49,793 bases of DNA from Rhodoblastus sphagnicola (GTDB taxonomy: Bacteria > Pseudomonadota > Alphaproteobacteria > Rhizobiales > Beijerinckiaceae), in the NCBI RefSeq assembly GCF_002937075.1, contig NZ_NHSJ01000089.1:1-49793 (forward strand), written 5' to 3'. The position numbers and the translations under genes were made by a program. Below the pieces are notes generated by a model that made no database searches, was not told the DNA's origin, and saw nothing but the letters and a program-made list of their open reading frames with translations. This document shows positions 35,798-44,501 of the stretch, piece after piece. The number at the start of each line of letters is the position of its first letter. Positions within the stretch are counted from its first letter, which is position 1.

Positions 35798-35819
35798 CCG
35801 TCCCCGGTTTCCGGGACGG
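35798..35819. terminator. Hairpin between convergent genes
   Basis: CCGTCCCCGG and CCGGGACGG form a near-perfect stem with a short loop between the DUF4239 gene and the EamA transporter gene, which converge here. There is no run of T, so intrinsic termination is only possible, not shown. Confidence 0.35.
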
Positions 35820-35843
35820 AGGGTCTCTGACGAGCCGATTGAC

Positions 35844-36752
35844 TTATCTCGTCTCTCTTTTCGAGATTGACAGGCTTCGCACCAGGATCATGGCGCAGAG
35901 AACGGCCGTTCCCAGCAGTTGAAGAGGCGTGACAACCTCATCGAGGAACAGGCGCCCAAACACGATTCCGAAAACAGGGATGAGCAAAAAGAACCCGCTG
36001 GCGCCGATGGCCGAGAATCGATGCAGCGTCACGATCCACATCCATGTTGCGGCAATGGATCCCATGAAAACGAGATAGGCGAACCCGAAGGACGCCGTGA
36101 ATTTCCAGTCGAAATGAGGCGGGCCTTCAACGGAAATCGCGAACAGAAGCAAGACGAACCCGCCCCCCGCCATCTGGGTTGCGACCAAGGGGACGACATC
36201 GGATTTTGAGACGATCGACTTCAGCAGCGTGTTGCCGAACGCGAGCGCGAGCACGCCCGACAGCATCACGAGAATGGAGGGGGAGAGGAGGGCGTCCGTC
36301 AGTCCATCGGCGCCAGGTTTTCCCAAAATCGCGACGACAATGCCGGCAATGCCGACAAGAGTGGCGACGACTTCGCGGGGCGACGCCTTCTCTCCGAGCA
36401 TGGCGGTCGCCATGGGAATCGAAATGAGAGGCAGGCTCGATCCCAGGATCGACACCAGCGCCGCCGGCAATGTGACCAATGCGTGGAACGTGGCGCCCAG
36501 GTAATAACTTTGGGTGAGGACGGCCGCCGCAAGCATTCTCCAGCGCATCCGAGGCGAGGCGTCGCGAATGATCCTCATGGCCGGACGCGCGAAGACCGCC
36601 AGCAACACCAGGGACGCGGCGACCAGCCGTCCGGCCGCCAACCACAGCGGCGGCGCCAGGGGAAGCGCGAACTTGATCGCGATGAAGGACCCACTCCAGA
36701 ACGCCGCGAACAGAACGCCGGCGATGAGTCCGTTGAACGATATGGCAGGCAT
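35844..36752 (-). CDS. EamA-family (DMT) transporter
   Basis: Inner-membrane exporter-like carrier of the drug/metabolite transporter superfamily, 302 residues with ten predicted helices in two EamA repeats. The first repeat opens FNGLIAGVLFAAFWSGSFIAIK and the second around LVMLSGVLALAFGNTLLKS; a polar central region is absent. The ATG at 36752 starts MPAISFNG. It is divergent from a LysR regulator gene, which often signals regulation of the transporter by the neighbour. The substrate is unknown. The 121-bp palindromic element lies 19 bp upstream of its start. Confidence 0.88.
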   Translation of the reverse strand: MPAISFNGLIAGVLFAAFWSGSFIAIKFALPLAPPLWLAAGRLVAASLVLLAVFARPAMRIIRDASPRMRWRMLAAAVLTQSYYLGATFHALVTLPAALVSILGSSLPLISIPMATAMLGEKASPREVVATLVGIAGIVVAILGKPGADGLTDALLSPSILVMLSGVLALAFGNTLLKSIVSKSDVVPLVATQMAGGGFVLLLFAISVEGPPHFDWKFTASFGFAYLVFMGSIAATWMWIVTLHRFSAIGASGFFLLIPVFGIVFGRLFLDEVVTPLQLLGTAVLCAMILVRSLSISKRETR

Positions 36753-36771
36753 CGTGTGTCCCGTTTGATAA

Positions 36772-36892
36772 GGTTTCCGCGAGATTGCTTCGCAATCCGC
36801 GAAAACAACTCGCGCGGAATTTCTTGGATCGCGAAGGCGGAATTCCGCGCGAATGGAATACGAAATCCGAATGGATCATTCGGATTTCGTAT
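36772..36892. repeat. 121-bp palindromic element, copy 2 (inverted)
   Basis: Read on the minus strand this matches 9258-9378 in order and length, with only local differences: the outer ATACGAAATCCGAAT repeat is here perfect around a 5-nt centre, and the two inner palindromes TTCGCGCGGAATTCC and TTTCCGCG are kept. It occupies the intergenic space between the divergent EamA and LysR genes. Confidence 0.8.
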
Positions 36893-37004
36893 GAATGGCC
36901 GCGAGACTCATGTCCGCCCAGCGCCCAACGGAAAGGCCGATGACTCTCCATGGCGATATCGACATGACCGACAAAAGTGCTCAAGTGCAGTGATTTCAAG
37001 GATA

Positions 37005-37048
37005 GATTGTGATTTATGATCTGAATAATGATATTAATCGATCATGTC
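37005..37048. promoter_or_regulatory. AT-rich LysR-type operator region
   Basis: An AT-rich tract directly before the LysR gene contains ATGAT-ATTAATCG-ATCAT at 37028-37045, a dyad of the general LysR-type form, partly overlapping the ATG at 37044. This would suit autoregulation and control of the divergent transporter. Confidence 0.35.
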
Positions 37049-37940
37049 GCATCGTGAAACTCGATGGGTTGCTGAAGTGAACCTTGACCTGGAACTGCTG
37101 TGCACCTTTCTCGCCGTCTTGCAGCATGGCGGTTTCACCAGGGCGGCCGGTCGCCTCTGCAAAACGCAATCGACCGTCAGCCTGCATATCCGTCGTCTCG
37201 AAGAGACGGTCGGGCACGCGCTGTTTCAGCGCAAGGGACGCGAGGCTGTCCTCACGGAACATGGGGAAATGCTGCGCGCCTATGCGGAAGCGCTGGTCAG
37301 TTTGAACAACGAGGCCCTGCTCAAACTGCGCCGTCCCGTGGTGACCGGCAGTGTTCGCCTCGGAATCCTGGAAGATTTCGCGACACAAGTCCTCCCCATC
37401 GCGCTCCGGCGTTTTACCGACGCCTATCCCGCGACCCGCCTCGATGTGAGAAGCACGCTGACGGCGGAGCTGCTGCGCGAGCTTGAGGACGGCCATCTCG
37501 ATCTTGTCGTCGCGCGCCGGCAGGAGGGATCGACCGCCGGCGACGTTCTGTGGCGTGAGCCTTTGCTTTGGGTGGGCGCGCGCAATCGCCGGTTCTCGTC
37601 CGACCCGCTTCCGCTCGTGATGTTTCCCGCTGGATGCGCCTATCGCCCCGAAGTCCTGAAACGAATGCGGGCCAGCACGCGTTCATGGGAGATCGTTTAC
37701 ACGAGCACGAGCCTGTCTGGCGTCCAGGCGGCCGTCGCGGCGGGGGTGGGGATCAGCGTCCTCGGGCAAAGCGCGGTGCTGCCGGAATTTGCCGTCCTCG
37801 GGCCGGCGGACGATCTGCCGGACCTGCCTGAAACGGAAATCGCCCTGTTCTCAGGCCCGTCGCGCGGCGAAGCGATGTCGGCGCTCGCTGAATATCTCAC
37901 CTCCGCCGTGCCATCGGCCTTGACCGGTCATCCTCGATAA
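37044..37940 (+). CDS. LysR-family transcriptional regulator
   Basis: One-component regulator. Residues about 14-73 form the winged helix-turn-helix (LLCTFLAVLQHGGFTRAAGRL, then QSTVSLHIRRLEETVG); the rest is the periplasmic-binding-like co-inducer domain (GSVRLGILEDFATQVLPIAL). The usual family beginning MNLDLELL occurs at residue 12, where the codon is GTG (37077), so a shorter 287-residue start is possible. It is divergent from the EamA transporter gene, the likely target. The inducer is unknown. Confidence 0.9.
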   Translation: MSHRETRWVAEVNLDLELLCTFLAVLQHGGFTRAAGRLCKTQSTVSLHIRRLEETVGHALFQRKGREAVLTEHGEMLRAYAEALVSLNNEALLKLRRPVVTGSVRLGILEDFATQVLPIALRRFTDAYPATRLDVRSTLTAELLRELEDGHLDLVVARRQEGSTAGDVLWREPLLWVGARNRRFSSDPLPLVMFPAGCAYRPEVLKRMRASTRSWEIVYTSTSLSGVQAAVAAGVGISVLGQSAVLPEFAVLGPADDLPDLPETEIALFSGPSRGEAMSALAEYLTSAVPSALTGHPR

Positions 37941-38128
37941 GGCGAATGCGGAATTCCGCGTCCAATGGCGCTCGATCCGGCCCGAGTCCAGCGCGCCCGC
38001 GACCGTCCCTTTGCGAGCGCCGGGTTTGGGTCTATTCCTCGCGCAGCCCGCTGTGGTCCATGGTTTTCGGCGCGCCGCTCACGGTCGTCGCCGGACGCAT
38101 GGGCTTTTTATTAAATGGGAACAAGCGC

Positions 38129-38989
38129 ATGAGTCGCATCGCTTACGTCAACGGCCGCTATATCCGACACGCCGAGGCCGGCGTGTCCATCGACGACCGC
38201 GCCTTCCTGTTTTCCGACGGGATTTACGAGGTCATCGAGGTTTTTCAAGGCGCGCTCATCGACGAACGCGGCCATCTCGATCGCCTCGCGCGTTCGGCGG
38301 GCGCCTTGCGGCTGACCCCACCCTTGAGCGAAGCCGCGCTGAAATTCGTCATGCGCGAACTCGTCGCCCGCAACCGCGTGCGCCACGGCCACGTCTATCT
38401 GCAAATCACCCGCGGCGCGGCGCGGCGCGAGCATGTGTTCCCGTCCGCCAAAACCCCGACGACGCTGGTCGCCTTCGCGCAAGCCCACGACCCCGACGCG
38501 GGCGAGGCCAAGGCGCGCAAGGGCATCGCCGTCATCAGCGTCCCGGACATCCGCTGGAAGCGCCCGGACATAAAAACGGTCAGCCTGCTGCCCAACGTTC
38601 TTGCCAAGCAGCAGGCCAGGGAAGCCGGCGCCTATGAGGCCTGGCTGGTGGACGCCGACGGTTTCGTCACCGAAGGCGCGTCAAGCAACGCCTGGATCGT
38701 GGACAAGCAGGGCGCGCTCATCACCCATCCGGCCGATTCGGCGATTCTCTCAGGCATAACCCGCGCCCGCATCCTGGAAATCGCCAAGGCGAAGGGGCTC
38801 GCGCTGGTCGAGCGCGCCTTCACCGTCGCGCAAGCCCATGACGCCGCCGAAGCCTTCATCTCCGGCGCGACCACTTTGGTCATGCCGGTGGTGAAGTTGG
38901 ACGGTCGCCCGATCGGGGCGGGGGCGCCCGGCCCGGTGGCGCTGGGGTTGCGGGCGGCGTTTCATGAATTCGCCGTGAAGAGTGGCTGA
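38129..38989 (+). CDS. dat: D-amino-acid aminotransferase (class IV PLP enzyme)
   Basis: Converts D-alanine and other D-amino acids with 2-oxoglutarate, supplying D-glutamate for the wall; a branched-chain enzyme is a less likely alternative. The 286-residue product starts at ATG 38129; open frame upstream lacks protein character. PLP lysine is K149 in RPDIKTVSLLPNVLAKQ, matching the known DIKS motif. YVNGRY at the start, DDRAFLFSDGIYEV and EGASSNAWIV are conserved. It keeps the usual place before hfq in alphaproteobacteria. Confidence 0.9.
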   Translation: MSRIAYVNGRYIRHAEAGVSIDDRAFLFSDGIYEVIEVFQGALIDERGHLDRLARSAGALRLTPPLSEAALKFVMRELVARNRVRHGHVYLQITRGAARREHVFPSAKTPTTLVAFAQAHDPDAGEAKARKGIAVISVPDIRWKRPDIKTVSLLPNVLAKQQAREAGAYEAWLVDADGFVTEGASSNAWIVDKQGALITHPADSAILSGITRARILEIAKAKGLALVERAFTVAQAHDAAEAFISGATTLVMPVVKLDGRPIGAGAPGPVALGLRAAFHEFAVKSG

Positions 38990-39092
38990 ATGCGCGGCAA
39001 AATCACACCAAGCGTAAAAGAACATCTTGCCTAAGTGTCGGGCTTGAGCATCTAATAAGCTATCGCGCTGTGGGCGGCGCGACTCTAGCCAT

Positions 39093-39126
39093 ACCGACTC
39101 TTGCAAACCACCGACTCTTGCAAACC
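39093..39126 (+). repeat. Tandem 17-bp duplication upstream of hfq
   Basis: ACCGACTCTTGCAAACC occurs twice back to back, at 39093-39109 and 39110-39126, with a partial GACTCTAGCC just before. The pair ends about 50 bp before the hfq ATG and so probably lies in the promoter or 5' leader. It may be a recent slippage duplication or a protein or RNA binding site. Confidence 0.8.
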
Positions 39127-39176
39127 GTCGCCAAAACCGTTCTAAACGGGCGTCAAAAAAGTGAATGGAAAAAAAC

Positions 39177-39428
39177 ATGGCGGTCGAACGCACCCCGAAC
39201 CTTCAGGACACATTCCTTAATTATGTGCGCAAAAACAAAATCCCGCTGACCATCTTCCTGGTGAATGGCGTGAAACTTCAGGGCGTTGTCAGCTGGTTCG
39301 ACAATTTCTGCGTGCTGTTGCGGCGGGACGGGCACTCGCAATTGGTGTACAAGCACGCCATATCAACCATCATGCCGGGACATCCTATCCAGATGTTCGA
39401 CCCGGCGGAAGAAGCTCAGGACAAGTGA
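39177..39428 (+). CDS. hfq: RNA chaperone Hfq
   Basis: Sm-like hexamer that brings small RNAs to their mRNA targets. The 83-residue form starts at ATG 39177, giving [21 protein letters not shown], the usual alphaproteobacterial beginning; ATG 39165 would add four residues. Sm1 ([18 protein letters not shown]) and Sm2 with the YKH motif in [12 protein letters not shown] are intact. The short C-terminal tail (PAEEAQDK) is typical of the order. The ribosome site is only GGA. A 17-bp tandem duplication lies upstream, and hflX follows closely. Confidence 0.97.
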   Translation: MAVERTPNLQDTFLNYVRKNKIPLTIFLVNGVKLQGVVSWFDNFCVLLRRDGHSQLVYKHAISTIMPGHPIQMFDPAEEAQDK

Positions 39429-39441
39429 GGCATTTGGCTCA

Positions 39442-40803
39442 TTGAGCACGACACAGGTTTTTGGCGGCGAGACCTTGGCCCAAAAAGACGCCAGGACGCG
39501 CGCGCTCGTGCTCGGCCCCTATCTCACGGACCGCGCCGCGACTTACGCCGAGGGGACCAAACCCCTGCGCGCGCCCGAAGCGCGGCTGGACGAGGCTGAG
39601 GGCCTTGCGCTCGCCATTGACGTGGATCTGGTCGGCCGCGAACTGGTGTTGCTGTCGCAGATCCGGCCCGCGACCTTTCTCGGCAAGGGCAAGGTCGAGG
39701 AAATCGCCGCGCTGGTGAAAGAGCGCGAGGCCGACTTGGTGGTGGTCGATTGCGCCCTGTCGCCGGTGCAACAGCGCAACCTCGAAAAAGCCTTCGCCGC
39801 CAAGGTGATCGACCGCACCGGCCTGATCCTGGAAATCTTCGGCGAACGCGCCCGCACCAAGGAGGGCGCGTTGCAGGTCGAACTCGCCCATCTCGCCTAT
39901 CAGAAATCGCGGCTGGTGCGCAGTTGGACCCATCTGGAGCGGCAGCGCGGCGGCTTCGGCTTTCTCGGCGGCCCCGGCGAAACCCAGATCGAAACCGACC
40001 GCCGCCTGATCCAGGAGCGCATGACCCGCATCGAGCGCGACCTCGACCATGTCAAGCGCACACGCGGCCTGCACCGCAAAAGCCGCCGCGAAGTCCCGTT
40101 CCCCATTGTCGCGCTGGTCGGCTACACCAATGCCGGAAAATCCAGCCTGTTCAATCGCCTGACCAAGGCCGACGTCTTCGCCAAGGATTTGCTGTTCGCC
40201 ACGCTCGACCCGACCCTGCGCGGCCTGAAACTGCCGCATGGCGGCAAGGTCATCCTGTCGGATACGGTGGGCTTCATCTCCGACCTTCCGCACATGCTGG
40301 TCTCGGCCTTCCGCGCCACGCTGGAAGAAGTTTTGGAGGCCGACGTCATCCTGCACGTGCGCGACATCGCCCATGAAGACGCCGAGGCGCAGGGCGCCGA
40401 TGTCGAAAAAATCCTGGCGGAACTGGGCATAGACGCGCACGACACCAGACTGATCGAAGTGTTCAACAAGATCGACCTGCTGCCGCCTGAGGAACGCGAC
40501 CGCTTGCGCGAAACCGCTGCGCGCAAACCTGTTGACGAAAGGCCCTGCGTGGTTTCGGCGGCGACCGGCGATGGCGTGGACGACCTTCTGGCCGGCATCG
40601 AGGCGAGATACGCACGCGGCCGCGTCCTGTTCGAAATCCGGCTCGACGCCGCCGACGGCGAGGGCCAGGCTTGGCTCTACGCCCACACCGAAGTTTTGCA
40701 GCGACAGGCGGCGGAGGACGGCTCCGCCTTCCAGGTCCGCGTACCCGAGGAAACCCGCGCCCGGCTGGAGCGCCGTTTTCCGCAATTGCGCGATCTCAAC
40801 TGA
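39442..40803 (+). CDS. hflX: GTPase HflX
   Basis: Ribosome-splitting GTPase. The N-terminal HflX domain includes [19 protein letters not shown] and [19 protein letters not shown]; a coiled-coil linker ([18 protein letters not shown]) leads to the G domain with [25 protein letters not shown] and NKID. Start is uncertain: TTG at 39442 is the only candidate between the hfq stop and the conserved sequence, giving 453 residues. GAGG at 39427-39430 is eleven bases upstream, overlapping the hfq stop. The hfq-hflX order is conserved. Confidence 0.93.
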   Translation: MSTTQVFGGETLAQKDARTRALVLGPYLTDRAATYAEGTKPLRAPEARLDEAEGLALAIDVDLVGRELVLLSQIRPATFLGKGKVEEIAALVKEREADLVVVDCALSPVQQRNLEKAFAAKVIDRTGLILEIFGERARTKEGALQVELAHLAYQKSRLVRSWTHLERQRGGFGFLGGPGETQIETDRRLIQERMTRIERDLDHVKRTRGLHRKSRREVPFPIVALVGYTNAGKSSLFNRLTKADVFAKDLLFATLDPTLRGLKLPHGGKVILSDTVGFISDLPHMLVSAFRATLEEVLEADVILHVRDIAHEDAEAQGADVEKILAELGIDAHDTRLIEVFNKIDLLPPEERDRLRETAARKPVDERPCVVSAATGDGVDDLLAGIEARYARGRVLFEIRLDAADGEGQAWLYAHTEVLQRQAAEDGSAFQVRVPEETRARLERRFPQLRDLN

Positions 40804-40812
40804 GCCTTCTCT

Positions 40813-40835
40813 CTCCCCCCCGCGAGCGGGGGGAG
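40813..40835. terminator. GC-rich hairpin between hflX and the PAP2 gene
   Basis: CTCCCCCC and GGGGGGAG form an 8-bp stem with a 7-nt loop between the convergent ends of hflX and the PAP2 phosphatase gene. It ends five bases before the latter stop codon. No T run follows on either strand. Confidence 0.5.
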
Positions 40836-40840
40836 GGGCT

Positions 40841-41476
40841 TCATCGAGCCTGCGCGGCCGCTTTCGGCAGCTCCACCTTCGCCATCAACACGCCGACCAG
40901 CCAGCCGACCAACCCGCCGGCGATAATGTCGCTGAGCCAATGCTCGTCGGCGCCGATCAGGCCGACCGCCACCACCAGCATCATCGGGACGCACAACCAA
41001 CGCAGGCGCGGCGCCAGAAGCCACAGCGCGGCGCAAAAACTCGCCACCACCGTCTCGTGGCCGGAGGGGAAGGACGACCAGCCGAGCCCGCCGTGGAAGG
41101 GCGCGAAGGTGAAGACGTGGTCGGTGATGAAGGAAGGATTGGCGTTGGTCCAGGTTTCCGGCCAGGTGCGCCCGAACACGACCTTCAGCAAATCCTTGAC
41201 GCCGATGGCCGCGAGCACCGCAAGGCTGACGCGCAGGATCGCCGCGTCGCGCCCCGCCAGCCCCGCGCCGCGCGCGAAAAAGAGCGCGCCGCCCCAGATC
41301 AGGCCGATCAGGACCAGGATTTCAATGCCGTCCACCAGTCGGGTGAGGTTATGGAAGGTCTTGCGGGTGTCGTGAAAATTCTCGTAAGCCCAAATCGCCA
41401 GATTTTGGTCGATGAAAACGATCGACAGGACGATTGTGGCGAGTAGGCCGCAGATGACGGCTGTTTTCCAGTTCAT
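40841..41476 (-). CDS. PAP2-superfamily membrane phosphatase
   Basis: Membrane phosphatase for lipid phosphates or pyrophosphates. The 211-residue form starts at ATG 41476 with GGAGA five bases upstream; a TTG at 41515 is an alternative. Five or six hydrophobic segments are present. The three PAP2 motifs are [13 protein letters not shown] (K-x6-RP-like), FPSGH, and [13 protein letters not shown], whose HxxxD carries the nucleophilic pair. The Arg normally opening motif 3 (SR-x5-H) is not evident. It is last in the minus-strand operon after the CDF transporter gene. Confidence 0.85.
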   Translation of the reverse strand: MNWKTAVICGLLATIVLSIVFIDQNLAIWAYENFHDTRKTFHNLTRLVDGIEILVLIGLIWGGALFFARGAGLAGRDAAILRVSLAVLAAIGVKDLLKVVFGRTWPETWTNANPSFITDHVFTFAPFHGGLGWSSFPSGHETVVASFCAALWLLAPRLRWLCVPMMLVVAVGLIGADEHWLSDIIAGGLVGWLVGVLMAKVELPKAAAQAR

Positions 41477-41516
41477 GGTATTCTCCGCGGCTGATTTAGC
41501 CTGGATTTGTGACAAT

Positions 41517-42239
41517 TCAAACGGCTGGACGCTTCAGCGCAAGATCGCCCTGCCGGTATTCGGTCCAGGCGTGCCGCAAGATCTGCACGGACGAGGTGAG
41601 AAACACCCCCGCCATGATCGCCGCCACCAACAGGTCCGGCCAAGCCTGCGCCGTGCCCCAGACCCCAAGCGCGGCCGCCATGACGATGACATTGCCGATG
41701 GCGTCGTTGCGCGAGCACAGCCACACCGACCGGACATTGGCGTCGCCATCCTTGTAGGGCGCAAGCAGCAGCACGGAAGCCAGATTGGCGGCCAGCGCCA
41801 GCGCGCCGACCACGCCCATGACCTCGGCCTTGGGCAGACCAAGGACGAGGGTCTGGTAAACGGTCGAGCCGAACACCCACAGCGCCATCAGCGACAGCGA
41901 GACGCCCTTGGCCAGCGCCGCCGTGGCGCGCGTGCGCAAATTGGCGCCGATCACCGCCAGCGACAGGCCGTAGGTGACGGTGTCGGCGAGAAAATCCAGC
42001 GCGTCGGCCTTGAGCGCCTGCGATCCCGAAAACTGTCCCGCCGCCGTCTCGCCGAGGAACATGGCGGCGTTGACGCCAATCACCGTCCACAGGATGCTCT
42101 TGTAGCGGGGATCCAGCCCGTCGAACGCCGGCACGCCCCTGGGGCAGCAAGCATCCGCCTCAACGGGTTTAGCGAGAAGTTCCGGCGACGCGGACGACCC
42201 GCAGCAACCGGTCTTGCTTTCACAACATCCCTCGGCCAT
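41517..42239 (-). CDS. CDF-type cation transporter with Cys-rich N-terminus
   Basis: Predicted membrane carrier of the cation diffusion facilitator family. About 45 residues precede the first helix and contain three Cys pairs (C5-C6, C12-C13, C31-C32), likely for metal binding. The first site-forming helix has ADALDFLADTVTYG and a later helix has SRNDAIGNVIVMA, corresponding to the metal-coordinating helices. With 240 residues it lacks the C-terminal cytoplasmic domain of long CDF proteins. AGGAGG precedes the ATG at 42239. The metal is unknown. It lies 12 bp after the ABC-F gene. Confidence 0.8.
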   Translation of the reverse strand: MAEGCCESKTGCCGSSASPELLAKPVEADACCPRGVPAFDGLDPRYKSILWTVIGVNAAMFLGETAAGQFSGSQALKADALDFLADTVTYGLSLAVIGANLRTRATAALAKGVSLSLMALWVFGSTVYQTLVLGLPKAEVMGVVGALALAANLASVLLLAPYKDGDANVRSVWLCSRNDAIGNVIVMAAALGVWGTAQAWPDLLVAAIMAGVFLTSSVQILRHAWTEYRQGDLALKRPAV

Positions 42240-42251
42240 GGCGATGTCCTC

Positions 42252-44126
42252 CTAACCGTTGACCAGCGCCTCATAATCGGCCGACAATTCCAGCCATTCC
42301 TCCTCCGCCTGCGACAGCGCCCGTTCCAGTTCGGCGCGCTGCTGCGACAGCTTGGCGGCCTCCTGCGGATTGCGCTCGAAGGCGCGGGGATCGGCCAGCA
42401 TCAGATCGACCTTGCCGATCAGAGTCGAGAATTTTTCCATCTTCTCCTCGGCCGCCTTCACCTTTTTCGCCAGCGGCGCGGCGTCCTTGCGCGCCTGCGC
42501 GGCGTTGCGGCGGGCCTCCAGCGCGGCATTGCCGCCAGCCCCGTCCCGCTCCTTCGGCTTGCGCGCCTGCTCCAGCACGAATTTGCGGTAATCGGCCATG
42601 TCGCCGTCAAACGGCTTTACGCCCCCGTCCGCCACCAGCCAGAGCCGGTCGGCGCAGGCCTCCAGCAAATACTGATCGTGCGAGATCAGAATCACCGCGC
42701 CGGAAAATTCATTGATCGCCTCAGCCAAGGCCGAACGGCTGTCAATGTCGAGATGGTTGGTCGGCTCGTCGAGGATGAGCAGATGCGGGCCGGCGAAGGT
42801 GCAAAGCCCCATCAGCAACCGCGCCTTTTCGCCGCCGGAGAGCTGCGCCACGCGCGTATCGCCCTTGCCGCCGGGAAAGCCCAGTTGCGCCGCCCGCGAC
42901 CGGACCCGCGCCTCCGGCGCCTCCGGCATCAGCCGTTGCACGGCGAGATAGGGCGTGTCCTGCTCGTTGAGATCGTCCACCTGATGCTGGGCGAAAAACC
43001 CGGCCTCCAGCTTGGACGAGCGCTTCATCACGCCGGACATCGCCGGCAACCGCCCGCCCAACAGCTTGGCGAAGGTGGATTTGCCGTTGCCGTTGGAGCC
43101 GAGCAGACCGATGCGGTCATCGTCCGAAAGGGTGAGGTTGAGTTTCGACAGCACGGCGCGGTCGTCATAGCCGACGCAGACCCCTTCCAGCGTGATCAGC
43201 GGCGGTGACAGCGGCCGTTCCGGCGAGGGGAAGTTGAACGGCAGCACCTCCTCGTCCACGACGGCGGAAACCTCCTCCATCTTCTCCAGCATCTTCAGCC
43301 GGCTCTGCGCCTGCCGCGCCTTGGTGGCCTTGGCGCGGAAGCGATCGACGAAAGCCTGGAGATGGGCGCGCTTGTCTTCTTGCTTTTTCAAGAATTTCGC
43401 CTGCAACATCCGCGCTTCCGCGCGCTGGCGCGCAAACGAATCGTAATTGCCGCGATAGACGGTGAGTTTTGCCTGTTCGAGATGGACGATATGGTCGCAG
43501 ACCTCGTTGAGCAGGTCGCGATCATGGCTGATGATCACGGTGGTCGCGGGATAGGTCTTCAAATAGTCGATCAGCCAGAGCGCGCCTTCGAGATCGAGAT
43601 AATTGGTCGGCTCGTCGAGCAGCAGCAGGTCGGGCCGCGCGAACAGCACGGCGGCCAGCGCCACGCGCATCCGCCACCCGCCGGAATACTCTTTCAGCGC
43701 CCGATTTTGCGCCTCTTCATCGAAGCCCAGGCCGGCGAGAATTTCCGCCGCCCGCGCCGGGGCCGCATGGGCCTCGATATCGGCGAGCCGCACATGGATT
43801 TCGGCGATCCGGTGCGGATCGTGCGCAACCTCCGCCTCCTCCAGCAGACTGGCGCGTTCGACGTCGGCGGCGAGCACGAAATCGATCAGCTTGCCCTCGC
43901 CGCCGGGCGCCTCCTGCTCGACGCTCCCGATTCGCGCCCCGCGCGGGATCTGCATGGTCCCGCCTTCGGCGGCGATCTCGCCGCGAATCAGGCGAAACAG
44001 GGTGGTCTTGCCGGCGCCGTTGCGTCCGACGAAGCCGACCTTGCCGCGCTCGGGCAGCACCGCGCTGGCGGAGTCGAACAGAACGCGGGGACCGAGGCGA
44101 TAGGTGAGATCGGTGATTTGCAGCAT
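42252..44126 (-). CDS. ABC-F family ATPase
   Basis: Soluble protein with two ATPase domains; the family acts on ribosomes rather than transport. The first domain has GRNGAGKTT, EYSGGWRMRVALA and LLLLDEPTNYLD; the second has GSNGNGKST, LSGGEKARLLM and LLILDEPTNHLDID. The intervening linker is the helical P-site-tRNA-like region (MLQAKFLKKQEDKRAH). A C-terminal coiled coil of about 90 residues follows, rich in Lys and Glu. The 624 residues fit YheS/Uup-like members. It heads the operon with the CDF and PAP2 genes. Confidence 0.93.
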   Translation of the reverse strand: MLQITDLTYRLGPRVLFDSASAVLPERGKVGFVGRNGAGKTTLFRLIRGEIAAEGGTMQIPRGARIGSVEQEAPGGEGKLIDFVLAADVERASLLEEAEVAHDPHRIAEIHVRLADIEAHAAPARAAEILAGLGFDEEAQNRALKEYSGGWRMRVALAAVLFARPDLLLLDEPTNYLDLEGALWLIDYLKTYPATTVIISHDRDLLNEVCDHIVHLEQAKLTVYRGNYDSFARQRAEARMLQAKFLKKQEDKRAHLQAFVDRFRAKATKARQAQSRLKMLEKMEEVSAVVDEEVLPFNFPSPERPLSPPLITLEGVCVGYDDRAVLSKLNLTLSDDDRIGLLGSNGNGKSTFAKLLGGRLPAMSGVMKRSSKLEAGFFAQHQVDDLNEQDTPYLAVQRLMPEAPEARVRSRAAQLGFPGGKGDTRVAQLSGGEKARLLMGLCTFAGPHLLILDEPTNHLDIDSRSALAEAINEFSGAVILISHDQYLLEACADRLWLVADGGVKPFDGDMADYRKFVLEQARKPKERDGAGGNAALEARRNAAQARKDAAPLAKKVKAAEEKMEKFSTLIGKVDLMLADPRAFERNPQEAAKLSQQRAELERALSQAEEEWLELSADYEALVNG

Positions 44127-44188
44127 AGCGGCTTCTTATACTGTTGTGCCGCCGCCGACGAGTGGGCGTGTGACGCCCATGCTTGTAC

Positions 44189-44204
44189 CGCATAACGTCA
44201 TGCG
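44189..44204. promoter_or_regulatory. Candidate operator of higBA
   Basis: CGCAT at 44189-44193 and ATGCG at 44200-44204 form a perfect dyad around a 6-nt centre, 13 bp before the higB ATG. A TATACT at 44137-44142 may be the -10 box. HigA proteins usually bind such dyads. Confidence 0.4.
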
Positions 44205-44216
44205 ATATGATTGTTC

Positions 44217-44501
44217 ATGATCCGAAGCTTTGCCTGCGACCAAACGGAAACGATTTGGCTTGGGCGCCGCAGCCGGAAGCTTCCGGCGGATATGCAAGCG
44301 GTGGCGCTGCGCAAGTTGCGTCTGCTGAATCAGGCGCGCGTCCTGGAGGATTTGCGCATTCCACCCGGCAATCGCTTGGACGCGTTGAAGGGCGACCGAA
44401 GCGGCCAGCACAGCATCCGGATCAACGATCAGTGGCGCTTGTGTTTTGTCTGGAGCGAGGGAGGAGCTTTCAATGTCGAAATCGTCGATTACCGCCGATG
44501 A
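44217..44501 (+). CDS. higB: HigB-like RelE-superfamily toxin
   Basis: Predicted ribosome-dependent mRNA interferase. The 94-residue product begins MIRSFACDQTETIWLG at ATG 44217, the standard HigB opening, and contains ALRKLRLLNQARVLEDLRIPPGN, LDALKGDRSGQHSIRINDQWR and LCFVW. The conserved charged and aromatic residues are present, with no frame break. It precedes and overlaps the antitoxin gene by 29 bp, the toxin-first order usual for higBA. No good ribosome site was seen before its start, so output is expected to be low. Confidence 0.9.
   Translation: MIRSFACDQTETIWLGRRSRKLPADMQAVALRKLRLLNQARVLEDLRIPPGNRLDALKGDRSGQHSIRINDQWRLCFVWSEGGAFNVEIVDYRR

Noticed and set aside
39439-40785. Long open frame antisense to hflX
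   Set aside because: Mirror of the high-GC hflX coding sequence, with no domain recognised.
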